NCBI GenBank assembly: GCA_009731375.1
Contig: BJOX01000162.1
Location: forward strand, 407,762 to 471,761
Source of the DNA: Paulinella micropora
Lineage: Eukaryota; Cercozoa; Imbricatea; Euglyphida
Reading direction: 5' to 3'
Length of the DNA stretch: 64,000 bases
Positions within the stretch are counted from its first letter, which is position 1; each line of letters opens with the position of its first letter. Shown here piece by piece: positions 33,138-44,894 of the stretch. A program made the translations under genes and the position numbers. The notes under the pieces were generated by a model. The model was not told the DNA's origin and made no database searches. It saw nothing but the letters and a program-made list of their open reading frames with translations.

Positions 33138-34995
33138 ATGGAGGCAAAGCAGGACCCGACGCGGCCATGCAAGCGCCAAAAGCAGCGGCACGAGGGCGAC
33201 CAGCAAGCCGCGCTTGTGAGGAGTGTCCTTGCTGGCCTATCGCCGGACCTGTGGCGCTTGGTCTGCTCGTTTGTGGCAGACAATCCTCTCTGGCTCTTTG
33301 TGACGTGGGCGCGCGTGTGCAAGAGAGCGAACAGACCCTCCGCAAGGCCCGCGGCGCCGCCCTTTGCCCTGGACCTCCGCATCATCCATGGGCAGGTCAA
33401 AAAATTTGTTTTGTAGGAAGGGACAACAACAACAGAACCAACAACAACAGAACCAACAACAACAACAACAACAGCAACAGCAGCAGGAGCAGCAGCAGCA
33501 GCAGCAGCGACAACAACAACAAAAAAAGCCTTGCTCTTTGACCAACATTTATGCTTGCTGCTTGTGCTCTCAGGTTCCGAGCACCGTGTGGCAAGAGTGG
33601 AAAGAGCTCACATGTTTGACCTTCAAGGACACGAAAGCCGGGACCAGACAGCCAGTGCTTGCCGCTCTCGCAGCAAGTCGGACTCGAGTGCATGGCATCT
33701 CATTGGATGGCATGGAAGACTCGGACCTTGCCGGAGCGGCAGGCGTCAACGGATTGTGCAGCATCGAGCAAACGTCATTACCGTGTGACCTTGAACATTC
33801 CGTAACTGACGCTGGGCTTTTCCATTTATCTGGTCTCCATCAACTTAAGCATCTCGATCTTATCGCAAATAGGCAAATCACCGATGCTGGGCTGGTCCAT
33901 TTATCTGGTCTCCATCGGCTTGAGCACCTCGATCTTGGTGGTTGTTATCAACTCACCGATGCTGGGCTGGTCCATATATCTGGTCTGCGTCATCTAAAGC
34001 ACCTCGATCTTGGCGGTTCTGACCAATATACCGACGATGGGCTGATCCTTTTGTCTGGTCTCCCTAGGCTTGAGCACCTCAGTCTTGCAGCTTGGGATCA
34101 ACTCAGCAATGCTGGGCTTGTCCATTTATCTGGCTTGCGTCAGCTTAAGCACCTCACGCTTAGCTATTGTGGGCAACTCACCGATGCTGGGCTGCTTCAT
34201 TTGTGCGCCTTGCATCAACTGAAGCACCTCGATCTTAGTCAATGCGGGCAACTCACCGATGCTGGGCTGGCACATTTATCTGGCTTTTCTAGGCTTGAGC
34301 ACCTAAGTCTAGAAGCTTGTGAACATCTCACTGATCCAGGGCTGGTTCATTTATCTGGCCTCCACCAACTTAAGCACCTTGAGCTTGGCCAATGCGGGCA
34401 ACTCACTGATGCTGCGCTGATCCATTTGTCTGGTTTCCCTAGGCTTGAGCACCTCAGTCTGGAAGCTTGTGAACATCTCACTGATTCAGGGCTAGTTCAT
34501 TTATCCGGCCTCCGTCAACTTAAGCACCTCAATCTTGATAGTTGTAGGCAGCTCACTGATGCTGGGCTGGTACATTTATCAGGCCTCCATAGGCTTGAGC
34601 ACCTCAATCTTAGCTTTTGCGGGCAACTCACCGATGCTGGGCTGGGACATTTATCTAGCCTCCATGAACTCAAGCGCCTCGATCTTGGCCTATGTAAGCA
34701 ACTCACCGATGCGGGGCTGGTACACTTATCTGGTCTGCATCGGCTTGAGCACCTTAATCTTGCCTGGTGCAAGCGACTAACTGATGCTGGGCTGGCACAT
34801 TTATCCTGCCTCCATGGCCTGCAATACCTCGATCTTAGCAATTGTAAGGAACTCACCGATGCTGGGCTTGTCGAGTTGTCTGGACTCCGTAGCCTGCGGC
34901 AAATCTTTCTTCAGAATTGTGGGAAAATCACCGAGGCTGGGCTGGCTCATTTAGCTTTCGTTCCTGGCCTGACAATAGAGTCGCTTACACAATGA
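33138..34995 (+). CDS. F-box-like/leucine-rich-repeat protein, two exons
   Basis: Join 33138-33395 and 33574-34995: 86 + 473 codons, phase 0 junction. Exon 1 starts MEAKQDPTRPCKRQK and has an F-box-like stretch, LSPDLWRLVCSFVADNPLWL then VTWARVCKRA. Exon 2 carries about sixteen 25-residue repeats from 33803 to the end, consensus LTDAGLVHLSGLHRLEHLDL + xxCxQ, the cysteine-containing LRR subtype. By family, F-box/LRR proteins link substrates bound by the LRR arc to SCF ubiquitin ligases; that role is inferred. Successive repeats alternate HRLEHL and RQLKHL, and repeats 7-8 are near-copies of 9-10 (LEACEHLTDPGL/LEACEHLTDSGL), showing expansion by 50-residue pairs. The spliced start is preferred over an unspliced ATG at 33364 because splicing keeps the F-box and removes a poly-Gln-coding repeat. 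It is the only gene here free of microsatellites in its exons. Confidence 0.85.
33396..33573 (+). other. Intron of the LRR gene with (CAA/CAG)n
   Basis: GGGCAG|GTCAAA to CTTGTGCTCTCAG|GTTCCG, 178 bases. It contains ~100 bases of CAA, AACAG and CAG repeats. Unspliced, exon 1 would end at TAG 33413. In the frame of exon 2 the intron is open as a poly-Gln run, so retained-intron products starting at 33364 are conceivable. Confidence 0.75.
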
Positions 34996-35382
34996 CCAAA
35001 GAAGCGAAGTCACCAGCCTTCTGTACCCCTTTCCTTCTCATACTTCGATTTCTCATTATTCCCTAAGTGACAAAAATTCATTAAAATTAAAAGACGGAAG
35101 TCAGTGAAAAAAATAAATAAGTAAATAAATGATTAAAAATAATAATAATAATAATAAAAAACTGCTGCACTGTTTTTCTGACTCACTGGCTGAGTACGGT
35201 ACTCCGGCAGTTTTTCTGACTCGGTGACTGAGTGGCAAACATGGCGGCCGAACATGGCGGCCGGGCTGACGGCGGGCGAACTGAGGCCCGCCAATATCTG
35301 CTCAGGCTCAGGTGACATTTCGCAAAAACTTTTAAAAGATTTTGTTGTTTGACTGAAAGCCGCTTGCGACTGTTTTTTTTTT
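34996..35382 (+). other. 3' flank of the LRR gene
   Basis: ATTAAAATTAAAAG near 35083 and AATAAATAAGTAAATAAA near 35110 are possible polyadenylation regions. A two-copy unit (CAGTTTTTCTGACTC; AACATGGCGGCCG) lies at 35170-35250. Confidence 0.45.
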
Positions 35383-35831
35383 NNNNNNNNNNNNNNNNNN
35401 NNNNNNNNNNNNNNNNNNNNNNNNNNNNNNNNNNNNNNNNNNNNNNNNNNNNNNNNNNNNNNNNNNNNNNNNNNNNNNNNNNNNNNNNNNNNNNNNNNNN
35501 NNNNNNNNNNNNNNNNNNNNNNNNNNNNNNNNNNNNNNNNNNNNNNNNNNNNNNNNNNNNNNNNNNNNNNNNNNNNNNNNNNNNNNNNNNNNNNNNNNNN
35601 NNNNNNNNNNNNNNNNNNNNNNNNNNNNNNNNNNNNNNNNNNNNNNNNNNNNNNNNNNNNNNNNNNNNNNNNNNNNNNNNNNNNNNNNNNNNNNNNNNNN
35701 NNNNNNNNNNNNNNNNNNNNNNNNNNNNNNNNNNNNNNNNNNNNNNNNNNNNNNNNNNNNNNNNNNNNNNNNNNNNNNNNNNNNNNNNNNNNNNNNNNNN
35801 NNNNNNNNNNNNNNNNNNNNNNNNNNNNNNN

Positions 35832-35877
<46 letters not shown>

Positions 35878-36519
35878 GACGATATAGACTTTCCTACCAG
35901 TAATATAAATACCGTCTAATCTAATCAAGTTGGCATCACGCAAGCACTGTTTTAGCATGATAAAAATAAATTAGTAGGAATAAGTCACACGCTTTGCCAC
36001 TACTAGCGTACTTACTAGGAATAAGGCTAGTGAAGGTCATCGTCGTTTTCGTAGTGGACGCCAGTAATCGTTGTTGTCACCGACGGTCGCTGTTGTTCAA
36101 GTTATTCAAGTTGCTCTTGCTGCCACAATTGCTGCAGTCACGGTGTTGTTGTTGTTGTTGTTGTTGCTGTTGTTGTTCAACTGTTGTTCTTGTTGTTGTT
36201 GTTGTTCAACTCTTGTTGTTGTTTTGTTCTTTTGTTGTTGTTGTTGTCGTTAGTGCGGATTGTTGTCGTTGTTGTCGTCGTCGTCGTTGTTGTTCAAGTT
36301 GTTGTTATTGTATTGTTTTTGTTGTCGTTGTTGTTGTTGTTGTTGTTATTGTTGCAGTGCAGTGGGAGTCGTCGGCGGCTTCGTCTTCTTACAATGCTTT
36401 CTTTCAACTCTGCATATCAATAAAGAAGGGGGGGTTCTTGATTTATTAACTTGAAAGTCGTTCAGTGGAACAACAAAGGCTATTAAGGACAGAACAACAG
36501 TGTCCAAAGTCGAAGAAAG
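35383..36519. repeat. 449-base gap, poly-A, then (TTG)n-rich region
   Basis: Ns 35383-35831, poly-A to 35875, a non-repetitive patch with GTAGGAATAAG near 35970-36030, TTG/GTC trinucleotides 36135-36355. No gene recognised. Confidence 0.75.
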
Positions 36520-36660
36520 AAGCATTGATTTATATATCTCTTGGAACCACTTCAAGTTCTATTTTAGCCTTACTATTCCTACACTGAAGTTAGATATTAA
36601 TATTCCTACTAGTGGCAAGTATTCTTACTAAAACGTGTTTGCGTGAAAAAAACAGTAAAA
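36520..36660 (+). mobile_element. Retroposon 3' end, copy 3
   Basis: ATATCTCTTGGAACCACTTC...AGTGGCAAGTATTCTTACTA + AAACGTGTTTGCGTGAAAAA, clearly related to 7395-7525, including the 3' boundary and A-rich tail, and again followed by a purine microsatellite ((GAA)n). Confidence 0.55.
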
Positions 36661-36853
36661 CTTGTAATTTAGAGTCGGACAGGGCAAGAAGAAGAAGAAG
36701 AAGAAGAAGAAGAAGAAGAAGAAGAAGAAGAAGAAGGAGAAAGAAGAAGAAGAAGAAGAAGAAGAAGAAGAAGAAGAAGAAGAAGAAGAAGAAGAAGAAA
36801 AGAAGAAGAAGAAGAAGAAGAAGAAGAAGGAGGAGGAGGAGGAGGAGAAGAAG

Positions 36854-36922
<69 letters not shown>

Positions 36923-37137
36923 AAGAAGAAGAAGAAGAAGAAGAAGAAGAAGAAGAAGAAGAAGAAGGAGAAGAAGAAGAAGAAGAAGAAGAAGAAGAAG
37001 AAGAAGAAGAAGAAGAAGAAGAAGAAGAAGAAGAAGAAGAAGAAGAAGCAAATAGGAGGACTAAGACGAAAGAAAGAGACAGGGAGCCATCCTTCTTTAT
37101 CTAATTCGCAATCAAAAAAGGAGAAGAATAAGAGGAG

Positions 37138-37187
<50 letters not shown>

Positions 37188-37286
37188 GGAGGAGGAGGAG
37201 GAGGAGGAGAAGAAGAAGAAGAAGAAGAAGAAGAAGAAGAAGAAGAAGAAGAAGAAGAAGAAGAAGAAGAGAAGAAGAAGAAGAAG

Positions 37287-37358
<72 letters not shown>

Positions 37359-37640
37359 AAGAAGAAGAAGAAGAAGAAGAAGAGAAGAAGAAGAAGAAGA
37401 AGAAGAAGAAGAAGAAGAAGAAGAAGAAGAAGAAGAAGAAGAAAATAGGAGGACTAAGACGAAAGAAAGAGACAGGGAGCCATCCTTCTTTTATCTAATT
37501 CGCAAACGAAAAAGGAGAAGAATAAGAGGAGGAGGAGGAGGAGGAGGAGAAGAAGAAGAAGAAGAAGAAGAAGAAGAAGAAGAAGAAGAAGAAGAAGAAG
37601 AAGAAGAAGAAGAAGAAGAAGAAGCAAACGAGATGGGTAG
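36661..37640. repeat. (GAA)n/(GGA)n/(TAG)n arrays with a repeated 70-bp island
   Basis: The island AGGAGGACTAAGACGAAAGA + GGGAGCCATCC + TCTAATTCGCAA occurs at 37055-37125 and 37445-37515 inside GAA/GGA/TAG tracts whose block order (GGA, GAA, TAG, GAA) is also repeated. So a ~390-base composite is duplicated. Confidence 0.85.
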
Positions 37641-37916
37641 AAATATGGCTGGAAAGAAAGCAAGAGAGAAGTATTTGCCTTCTCCTTACCTATTCCTTAT
37701 CTAAGTCCCTGCTATGAAAGAGAAGGACAAGAAGGGAAAAGTAAGTACAATCAAGTGGCAATATAAGAGAGAACAAAGAAGACTGCAGGGTTAGTTCGAA
37801 GTTTCTGTTGGCCGATGCCGATACTTTTACACTCGTTGCACAGTGTTGGAGTAGTATTGTAGTAGAAGGAGTACTAGTACTAGTATTAGTATTAGTAGTA
37901 GTAGTAGTAGTAGTAT

Positions 37917-37966
<50 letters not shown>

Positions 37967-38711
37967 TAGTAGTAGTAGTAGAGTTGTAGTAGTAGAGTTG
38001 TAGTAGTAGAGGTGAAGAAAAAAAGTGAAGAAGAAGGAGGATGAGGAGGAGGCTGCATGAGGAAGAAGAAGAAGAAGAAGAAGAAGAAGAAGAAGAAGAA
38101 GAAGAAGAAGAAGAAGAAGAAGAAGAAGAAGCCTCTTCTGGCTTTGCGGCCCGAATCAGCCGCTGCTTCATATCTCCCTTCCTCTTACGCTTTTTCTTCT
38201 TCAGCCTTCTCAGTCTTTCTTGCTCTTGCTAGTGCCTTCTCCGTTACTGACGCTTTCCACAGTGGCTTGTGGCGCCGTGTGGGTAGAGGAAGAAGAAGAA
38301 GAAGAAGAAGAAGAAGAAGAAGAAGAAGGAGGAGGAGGAGGAGGAGGAGAAAGAAGAAGAAGAAGAAGAAGAAGAAGAAGAAGAAGAAGAAGAAGAAGAA
38401 GAAGAAGAAGAAGAAGAAGAAAGAGGAGGAGGAGGAGGAGGAGGAGAAGAAGAAGACGAAGAAGAAGAAGAAGAAGGAGGAGGAGGAGGAGGAGGAGAAG
38501 AAGAAGAAGAAGAAGAAGAAGAAGAAGAAGAAGAAGAAGAAGAAGAAGAAGAAGAAAAATGGCTGTAAAGGAAGTATCGGTCGGACAAGGAGAAGGAAAA
38601 GTAGACAACAACTCGGTATGAAAAGTCGTCATGGTCATGGTTTTTTCGTCCTTCGCCACAAATTTGTCTTTCTTCACGACAATACCCTGCTGTTTCTTTA
38701 TATCACTTCCT
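37641..38711. repeat. Unique island, (TAG)n, (GAA)n with coding-like remnants
   Basis: 37625-37720 (plus) reads EEEANEMGRNMAGKKAREKY then stop. 38140-38230 (minus) reads QEQERLRRLKKKKRKRKGDM + KQRLIRAAKPEEA running into poly-Ser from (TTC)n. Both have plausible sense at the edge of a GAA tract but no complete exon could be set. Confidence 0.4.
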
Positions 38712-39145
38712 TTACATTCCTTCCCTAATCATATTTTCTCGCCTTTCTTTCCTTCTCTGCCGCTTCCTCCTGGCTTTCTCTCTCAGCTTCGCTTTCTGTG
38801 CCTCGCTTCGTTCGGGTTTTTTCCTCTTGTTTGACGGTGCTTCAGTTGGCTGGGAAAGGGAGTGTTGCGGAGGGATGGGAAAGGAAGGAGAGATATGACC
38901 CGGGGAAGAGAATGCAGAAGAAGAGAAAGAAGAGAAGGGAGGAAGAGGAAGAGGAGGAGGAGGAGGCAGAAGAAGAGGAGGAGGAGGAGGAGGAGGAGAA
39001 GAAGAAGAAGAAGAAGAAGAAGAAGAAGAAGAAGGAGAAGAAGAAGAAGAAGAAGAAGAGGAGGAGGAGGAAGAAGAAGAAGAAGAAGAAGAAGAAGAAG
39101 AAGAAGAAGAAGAAGAAAAAGAAGAAGAAAAAGAAGAAGAAAAAG

Positions 39146-39176
<31 letters not shown>

Positions 39177-39252
39177 GGAAGAAGTGGAAGAGGAAGAAGT
39201 GGAAGAAGTGGAAGAAGTGGAAGAAGTGGAAGAGGAAGAAGAAGAAGAAGAA

Positions 39253-39299
<47 letters not shown>

Positions 39300-40441
39300 A
39301 GAAGAAGAAGAAGAAGAAGAAGAAGAAGAAGAAGAAGAAGAAAGAGGCGAGAAGTTGGACTCCAAGTCAATTTCAAAGGTAGGCATGGCTGAGATTGAGG
39401 CAGACAAATTAGCTTTGAAACGAGACATGGGTGAGACTGAAGGAACGCCCGAGGCAGATAAATTGGTTGAGACAGTTGGCGCGTCGTAGGCAGAGTTGGC
39501 TGGGCCTGAAGGAGCGTCAAAGGCAGACATATTGGCTAAAAAAGGAGTACCAAAGGCAGACATGGCTGAGACTGAAGCAGCCTCAAAGGCTGACACAGCT
39601 GAATTTGAAGGAGCGTCAAAAACTGACACAGCTGAGTTTGAAGGAGCATCAAAAAGTGACACAGCTGAGGTTGAAGGAGCGTCCAAGGCTAACACAGCTG
39701 AGTTTGAAGGAGCGTCAAAGGCTGGCACAGCTGAGTTTGAAGGAGCGTCAACAGGTGACACAGCTGAGACTGAAGAAGCGTCAAAGGTAGAAATGGCTGA
39801 GACTGAAGGAACATCAAAGGCAGAAATGACTGAGACTGAAGAGGCGCCAAAGGCAGAAATGGCTGAGACTGAAAGAGCGCCAAAGGCAGAAATGGCTGAG
39901 ACTGAAGAAGAAGAAGAAGAAGAAGAAGAAGAAGAAGAAGAAGAAGAAGAAGAAGAAGAAGAAGAAGAAAAAGAAGAAGAAGAAGAAGAAGAAGAAGAAG
40001 AAGAAGAAGAAGAAGAAGAAGAAGAAGAAGAAGAAGGAGGAGGAGGAGGAGGAGGAGGAGACGAGAAGGCAGAAGCCAAGCGGAAAGCCTTCATCATGGC
40101 TGAAATGGGAGAAGAAGAAGAAGAAGAAGAAGAAGAAGAAGAAGAAGAAGAAGAAGAAAAAGAAGAAGAAGAAGAAGAAGAAGAAGAAGAAGAAGAAGAA
40201 GAAGAAGAATTAGGAGAAGAAGAAAAAGAAGAAGACTTTACAACCCACTGATCGCGCCCGTCCGACCAGCCTTCCCTTTGGAACCATTTTCTTTCCTTCT
40301 GATCTTGTTTCCCTTTTTCATTCTTCTCCTTCTCCTTCCTTTGTTGTGCTCGCTTGCATGCCTTGCTCGCCCGGTGTAAGATGAAATGCATCAAGCCGAC
40401 GTAACTCCCACACAAATCGCACTGGACTTTTCTCCCGTTTC
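38712..40441 (-). CDS. Zinc-finger-like protein, Ser/Pro-rich terminal exon (gene 2)
   Basis: A long minus frame ending TAA at 38712. From about 40420 it reads VQCDLCGSYVGLMHFILHRA + SKACKR, a C-x2-C-x7-H-x3-H-x5-C module, then a basic stretch. Poly-Ser (from (GAA)n antisense), an array of ~13-15 11-residue repeats (SNSAVPAFDAP-like), more poly-Ser, poly-Pro, and a basic tail RSEAQKAKLREKARRKRQRR follow. It ends MIREGM. The start is uncertain: CGTAG|GAAACG at 40441 is a possible acceptor. The plus strand is also open across the 11-residue repeats (ASKADTAEFEG), but the cysteine module and basic tail favour minus. Likely nuclear if real. Microsatellite length changes would alter only the Ser runs while they stay multiples of three. 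Confidence 0.55.
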
Positions 40442-40473
40442 CTACGTTTTGGAACAACAACAACAACGAAAGT

Positions 40474-40516
<43 letters not shown>

Positions 40517-40814
40517 GCAACAATAACAACAACGACGACATCATCATCATCATCATCATCATCATCAACAACAACAACAAAATAAATTCATAGATTGGTA
40601 GATAGATAGAAATATAGAGAGAAAAGAGAAAGAAAAATGGATAGATAGATGCGTAAGTAAATCGAAAACCTCTTGTATGTACCTCTGTTTGAACACTCTT
40701 CCTTTTTCACGCCCATTCCTCTTTTACAGCACAACTACATACATACATTCATACATTCATACATACATACATACATGCATACATACATACATGCATACAT
40801 ACAGTAATATTTAC
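40442..40814. repeat. Intron-like: (CAA)n, (ATC)n, (GATA)n, (CATA)n
   Basis: Short tracts plus a unique patch at 40655-40735. Its minus strand has AAAAG | RNGREKGRVFKQR sense | GTACAT, a possible small exon not otherwise supported. Confidence 0.5.
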
Positions 40815-40902
40815 CTTCCGATGCATCCAAAAGCCTGAAATGTGATCCCAAGTCCCACACAGGCTGCAACGCAGCTCTTCAGGGGGCAAGTGCACGACTA
40901 GT
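40815..40902 (-). CDS. Zinc-finger-like exon of gene 2
   Basis: Acceptor CTTCCTTGTCCACAG; 88 bases entering in phase 2, reading LVVHLPPEELRCSLCGTWDH + ISGFWMHRK; donor CGGAAG|GTAAAT (phase 0). The module CSLCGTWDHISGFWMH aligns with [16 protein letters not shown] (44182-44241) and CDLCGSYVGLMHFILH (exon above): C-x2-C-G-x-[WY]-x8-H. Entry phase matches the exit phase of 44182-44241. Confidence 0.6.
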
Positions 40903-41379
<477 letters not shown>

Positions 41380-41709
41380 CAGTGGTAGCTTTGTGCAGAA
41401 GCGCATGTGTGTGTGTGTGTGTGTCTGAATGTGTGTCTCAGAGCGAGAACAAGCACCTGTAGTATGCTTCGAAATGGTAGCTTTGTGCAGTGGCGCAGTT
41501 TCCGCACAGCTGCTCGCTTCGCAGCGGGCCTTCCACACGCGCCTAGCAAAAGATAGGTCAGATCTATTAAGGACCAGTGAAAAATTTCGGCCAGGAAATA
41601 TTTCGGCCCCGAAATTTTTCGGCCAGTGATTCTTAACCGCAGAATACGCTGTTTTTGCACAAAACTTTGGGTGGCCGGAATTCTTCCCTGTCTTTTCACC
41701 GCAAGATAT

Positions 41710-41793
<84 letters not shown>

Positions 41794-42365
41794 NNNNNNN
41801 NNNTGAGGTGGCCGAAATTTTTCACTCGTCCTTGGCCTTGTGCCTGAACAACCGATACGAAATGCAGTTATGCACGCTATTCTGTATTTTTGCATAGCTG
41901 CTGTTTCGTAATGTATGTATGTATGTATGTACGTATGTATGTATGTACGTATGTATGTATGTATGTATGTATGTATGTATGTATGTACGTACGTATGTAT
42001 GTATGCATGTATGTATGTATGTATGTATGTATGTATGTATGTACGTACGTATGTATGTATGTATGTATGTAGCGGGCATTCCAAACGAGCCTGGACAGAC
42101 ATGTAAGTTCTATCAGCTTCCACAACAAACCGATATGATATGCAGTTATGTATTATATTTGGTAGCTTGATGCGGTAGCAAAGTTTCCCGCACAGCTTTT
42201 CACTTCGTACCGGGGCCTTTCAGACCGGCCTTGCAAAAGATAGATTAGATCTATCAGCTTTGCGCCTGACCAACCGATATGATATGCAGTTATGTATGCC
42301 ATTTGGTAGCTTTGTGCAGTAGCAAAGCTTTTTCTCGTACCGGACATTCCAAACTCACACATGAA
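41380..42365. repeat. Diverged ~150-bp tandem repeat, GGTAGCTTTGTGCAG family
   Basis: Units near 41382, 41478, 41850, 42080, 42165 and 42310 share GGTAGCTTTGTGCAGT, GCACAGCT.TTC.CTTCG, GATAGRTYAGATCTAT and CCGATATGATATGCAGTTAT. One unit is split by (TATG)n (41910-42070) and another by the foldback at 41571-41833. On the minus strand parts read as FATAQSYQMAYITAYHIGWS. No exon was settled. Confidence 0.6.
41571..41833. mobile_element. Foldback element with poly-T core, ~260 bp
   Basis: Terminal inverted repeats GTGAAAAATTTCGGCC (left) and GGCCGAAATTTTTCAC (right), with further internal GGCCGAAA copies, an 80-base poly-T and a 10-N gap (41794-41803). Comparison with the uninterrupted repeat unit at 42240-42290 (GATCTATCAGCTTTGCGCCT) shows the insertion point. 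Confidence 0.7.
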
Positions 42366-42683
42366 TTCAAAGGACCGTATATAGATAATGTTGTTTATGC
42401 ATGTATGCATGTACGTACGTAGATATGTACGTGTGTATGTACGTAATGTATGCATGCATGTATGCATGTATGTATGCATGCGTGTATGTATACATGTATG
42501 TATGTATGCATGTATGCATAAAGGTTTATGGATAAGCAAACCTTGCTACAATGTTGCCACAGCTCTTCCGGAAGCTACATACATACATACATACACCCAT
42601 ACATACATACATACATACATACATACATACATACATACGTACGTACGTACGTACGTACGTACGTACATACATACATACATACA

Positions 42684-42771
<88 letters not shown>

Positions 42772-42923
42772 AAAACCGTATCGCCGCACAGCAGCATGGC
42801 ATACATACACACATACATACATGCATACATACATACATACATACCTCGGAGTCCGCCAGTAAGCATCTGACAGGTATAAAACTCGCTGGTGTGAGCCAGG
42901 CGGGAATTAGAGAAGGTGTCGTT

Positions 42924-42954
<31 letters not shown>

Positions 42955-42994
42955 TTGTCGTTGTTGTTGTCGTTGTCGTTGTTGTCGTTGTTGT

Positions 42995-43028
<34 letters not shown>

Positions 43029-43248
43029 GTTGTTACTGTCGTTGAGCGAGGTTCTGCGCGGCACTCCCTGTCTCTACGAAATACATACATACACATACAG
43101 ACATACGTACGTATATACATACATACATACATACACGCATATCGAACATGCATTCACTGTATACATTAATGCATATACATGACATACATACATACATACA
43201 TACATACATACATACATACATACACATTCATACATACATTCATGCATG

Positions 43249-43280
<32 letters not shown>

Positions 43281-43327
43281 CATACATACATACATGCATA
43301 CATAACACACAGACACACACAGACACA

Positions 43328-43366
<39 letters not shown>

Positions 43367-43527
43367 AGACTCACTCACACACGCACACACATACAGACAC
43401 AGACACACATACACACTTTTAAAAGTATTGACCTTCTGATCATGTCGGGGGCGGTCCATTCCAGTGAAAACGTTCTATGTGTATATGTATGAGTATATGC
43501 ATACATAAGTTACATGCACACACACGC

Positions 43528-43596
<69 letters not shown>

Positions 43597-43640
43597 ATAT
43601 ACATATATATATAATATTATATATATATATATGTTATAAA
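42366..43640. repeat. (TATG), (CATA), (TA), (GTC/GTT), (CA) microsatellites
   Basis: Consecutive tracts. CATA 42575-42710, TA 42711-42765, GTT/GTC 42918-43045, CATA 43080-43310, CA 43320-43420. Short islands between them show no ORF with sense. Confidence 0.85.
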
Positions 43641-44101
43641 TACATACGTACCCATGCCGCCGCCAATCTTTCCTCTCCATCCACTCCTCTCTAATACACA
43701 CACACATACATACATACATACATACATACATACATACATGCCGCCATCCATCCATCCATACATCCATACATACATACATACATGCCGCCATCTTTGCCTC
43801 TCCATGCACACACAGACACATACATATACACACACATACACACACACATACATACACATACACACACATACTTACTTACTTACTTACTTAATTACTTAAT
43901 TACTTACATACGTAGTATTACATACATACATACCCATGACGCCACCAATCTTTCCTCTCCTTACATCCATCCATACATACATACATACATACATACATAC
44001 ATACATACATCAATACAGTCAGACATACGTAGTATTACATACATACATACCCATGACGCCACCAATCTTTCCTCTCCTTACATACATACATACATACATA
44101 C

Positions 44102-44132
<31 letters not shown>

Positions 44133-44181
44133 CATTCAGACATACAGAGAGACAGGCATACATACATTCATACATACATAC
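43641..44181 (-). repeat. Five donor-side copies of the zinc-finger exon in (TATG)n
   Basis: Plus-strand core CCCATGACGCCACCAATCTT + TCCTCTCC, at about 43650-43685, 43740, 43785-43800, 43933-43965 and 44050-44080. Minus sense [10 protein letters not shown] or WMERKDWRRHG, followed at once by (G)GTATGT or GTACGT. The two shortest keep only WRH or MERQRWRH. Confidence 0.75.
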
Positions 44182-44241
44182 CCATGACGCATCCAATCTT
44201 TCCTTTCCATCCAAGCACCGCAGATACTACATTCCAAAAAC
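44182..44241 (-). CDS. Zinc-finger-like exon of gene 2, CSICGAW module
   Basis: A (TCTA)n tract ending CTAG is the acceptor; 60 bases read [20 protein letters not shown]; the donor CATGG|GTATGT is the first unit of a (GTAT)n tract. Phase 2 in and out, compatible with 40815-40902. Potential metal ligands are two Cys and the His. Both splice signals are supplied by microsatellites. Donor-side copies lie only on the downstream side. Confidence 0.6.
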
Positions 44242-44242
44242 C

Positions 44243-44309
<67 letters not shown>

Positions 44310-44342
44310 GCATGTAGGCAGGTAGTAGATAGGTAGGTAGGT

Positions 44343-44408
<66 letters not shown>

Positions 44409-44423
44409 GGATAGATGGATAGA
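44242..44423. repeat. (GATA)n
   Basis: Pure to slightly interrupted GATA/TAGG; it is also the tail side of the retroposon that follows. Confidence 0.9.
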
Positions 44424-44827
44424 TGAAATATCGACTAATGTCAGAAAAAAGGAGCTTCTGATTTCGTCAACCAGGAAGTCTGCGGGTAAAGTATTAACCC
44501 GATGCCCAGCTAAGCCGTGATGTTTGCACGGAAGGGACTGATACAGGCAATACCAAAGCTCCCTAGTACCAGGCGGGGCCAGGGCTCGTTCCATAAAGCG
44601 CCCCTTGCAGAACGAGCTCCCACCTCCATTACAGAGGGCCCAGTAAGCAGATGGAGTTTCGAGACTGTTCGACAGTCTAGTATAAACCGACAGAGCACTG
44701 TGGGTTTTATTCCGGGCTCAACAAGCGAGAAAGGGCACCCTGAGGGAACAGGATTGTGCTTCCCGTCGCTATTTCGGCATGTGACTTATAGGCGTATGGC
44801 TAGGCACACATAAGGCACCCCACCACG
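44424..44827 (-). mobile_element. (TATC)n-tailed retroposon, copy 3
   Basis: Minus-oriented, truncated at its 5' end at CACCACGG and joined directly to GATA. 3' end with GATATTTCATC variant. Confidence 0.85.
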
Positions 44828-44828
44828 G

Positions 44829-44894
<66 letters not shown>

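Noticed and set aside
39496-40251. Plus-strand Glu/Ala-rich protein over the 33-bp repeats
   Set aside because: Antisense to the zinc-finger exon; it consists only of minisatellite and poly-Glu, with no domain.
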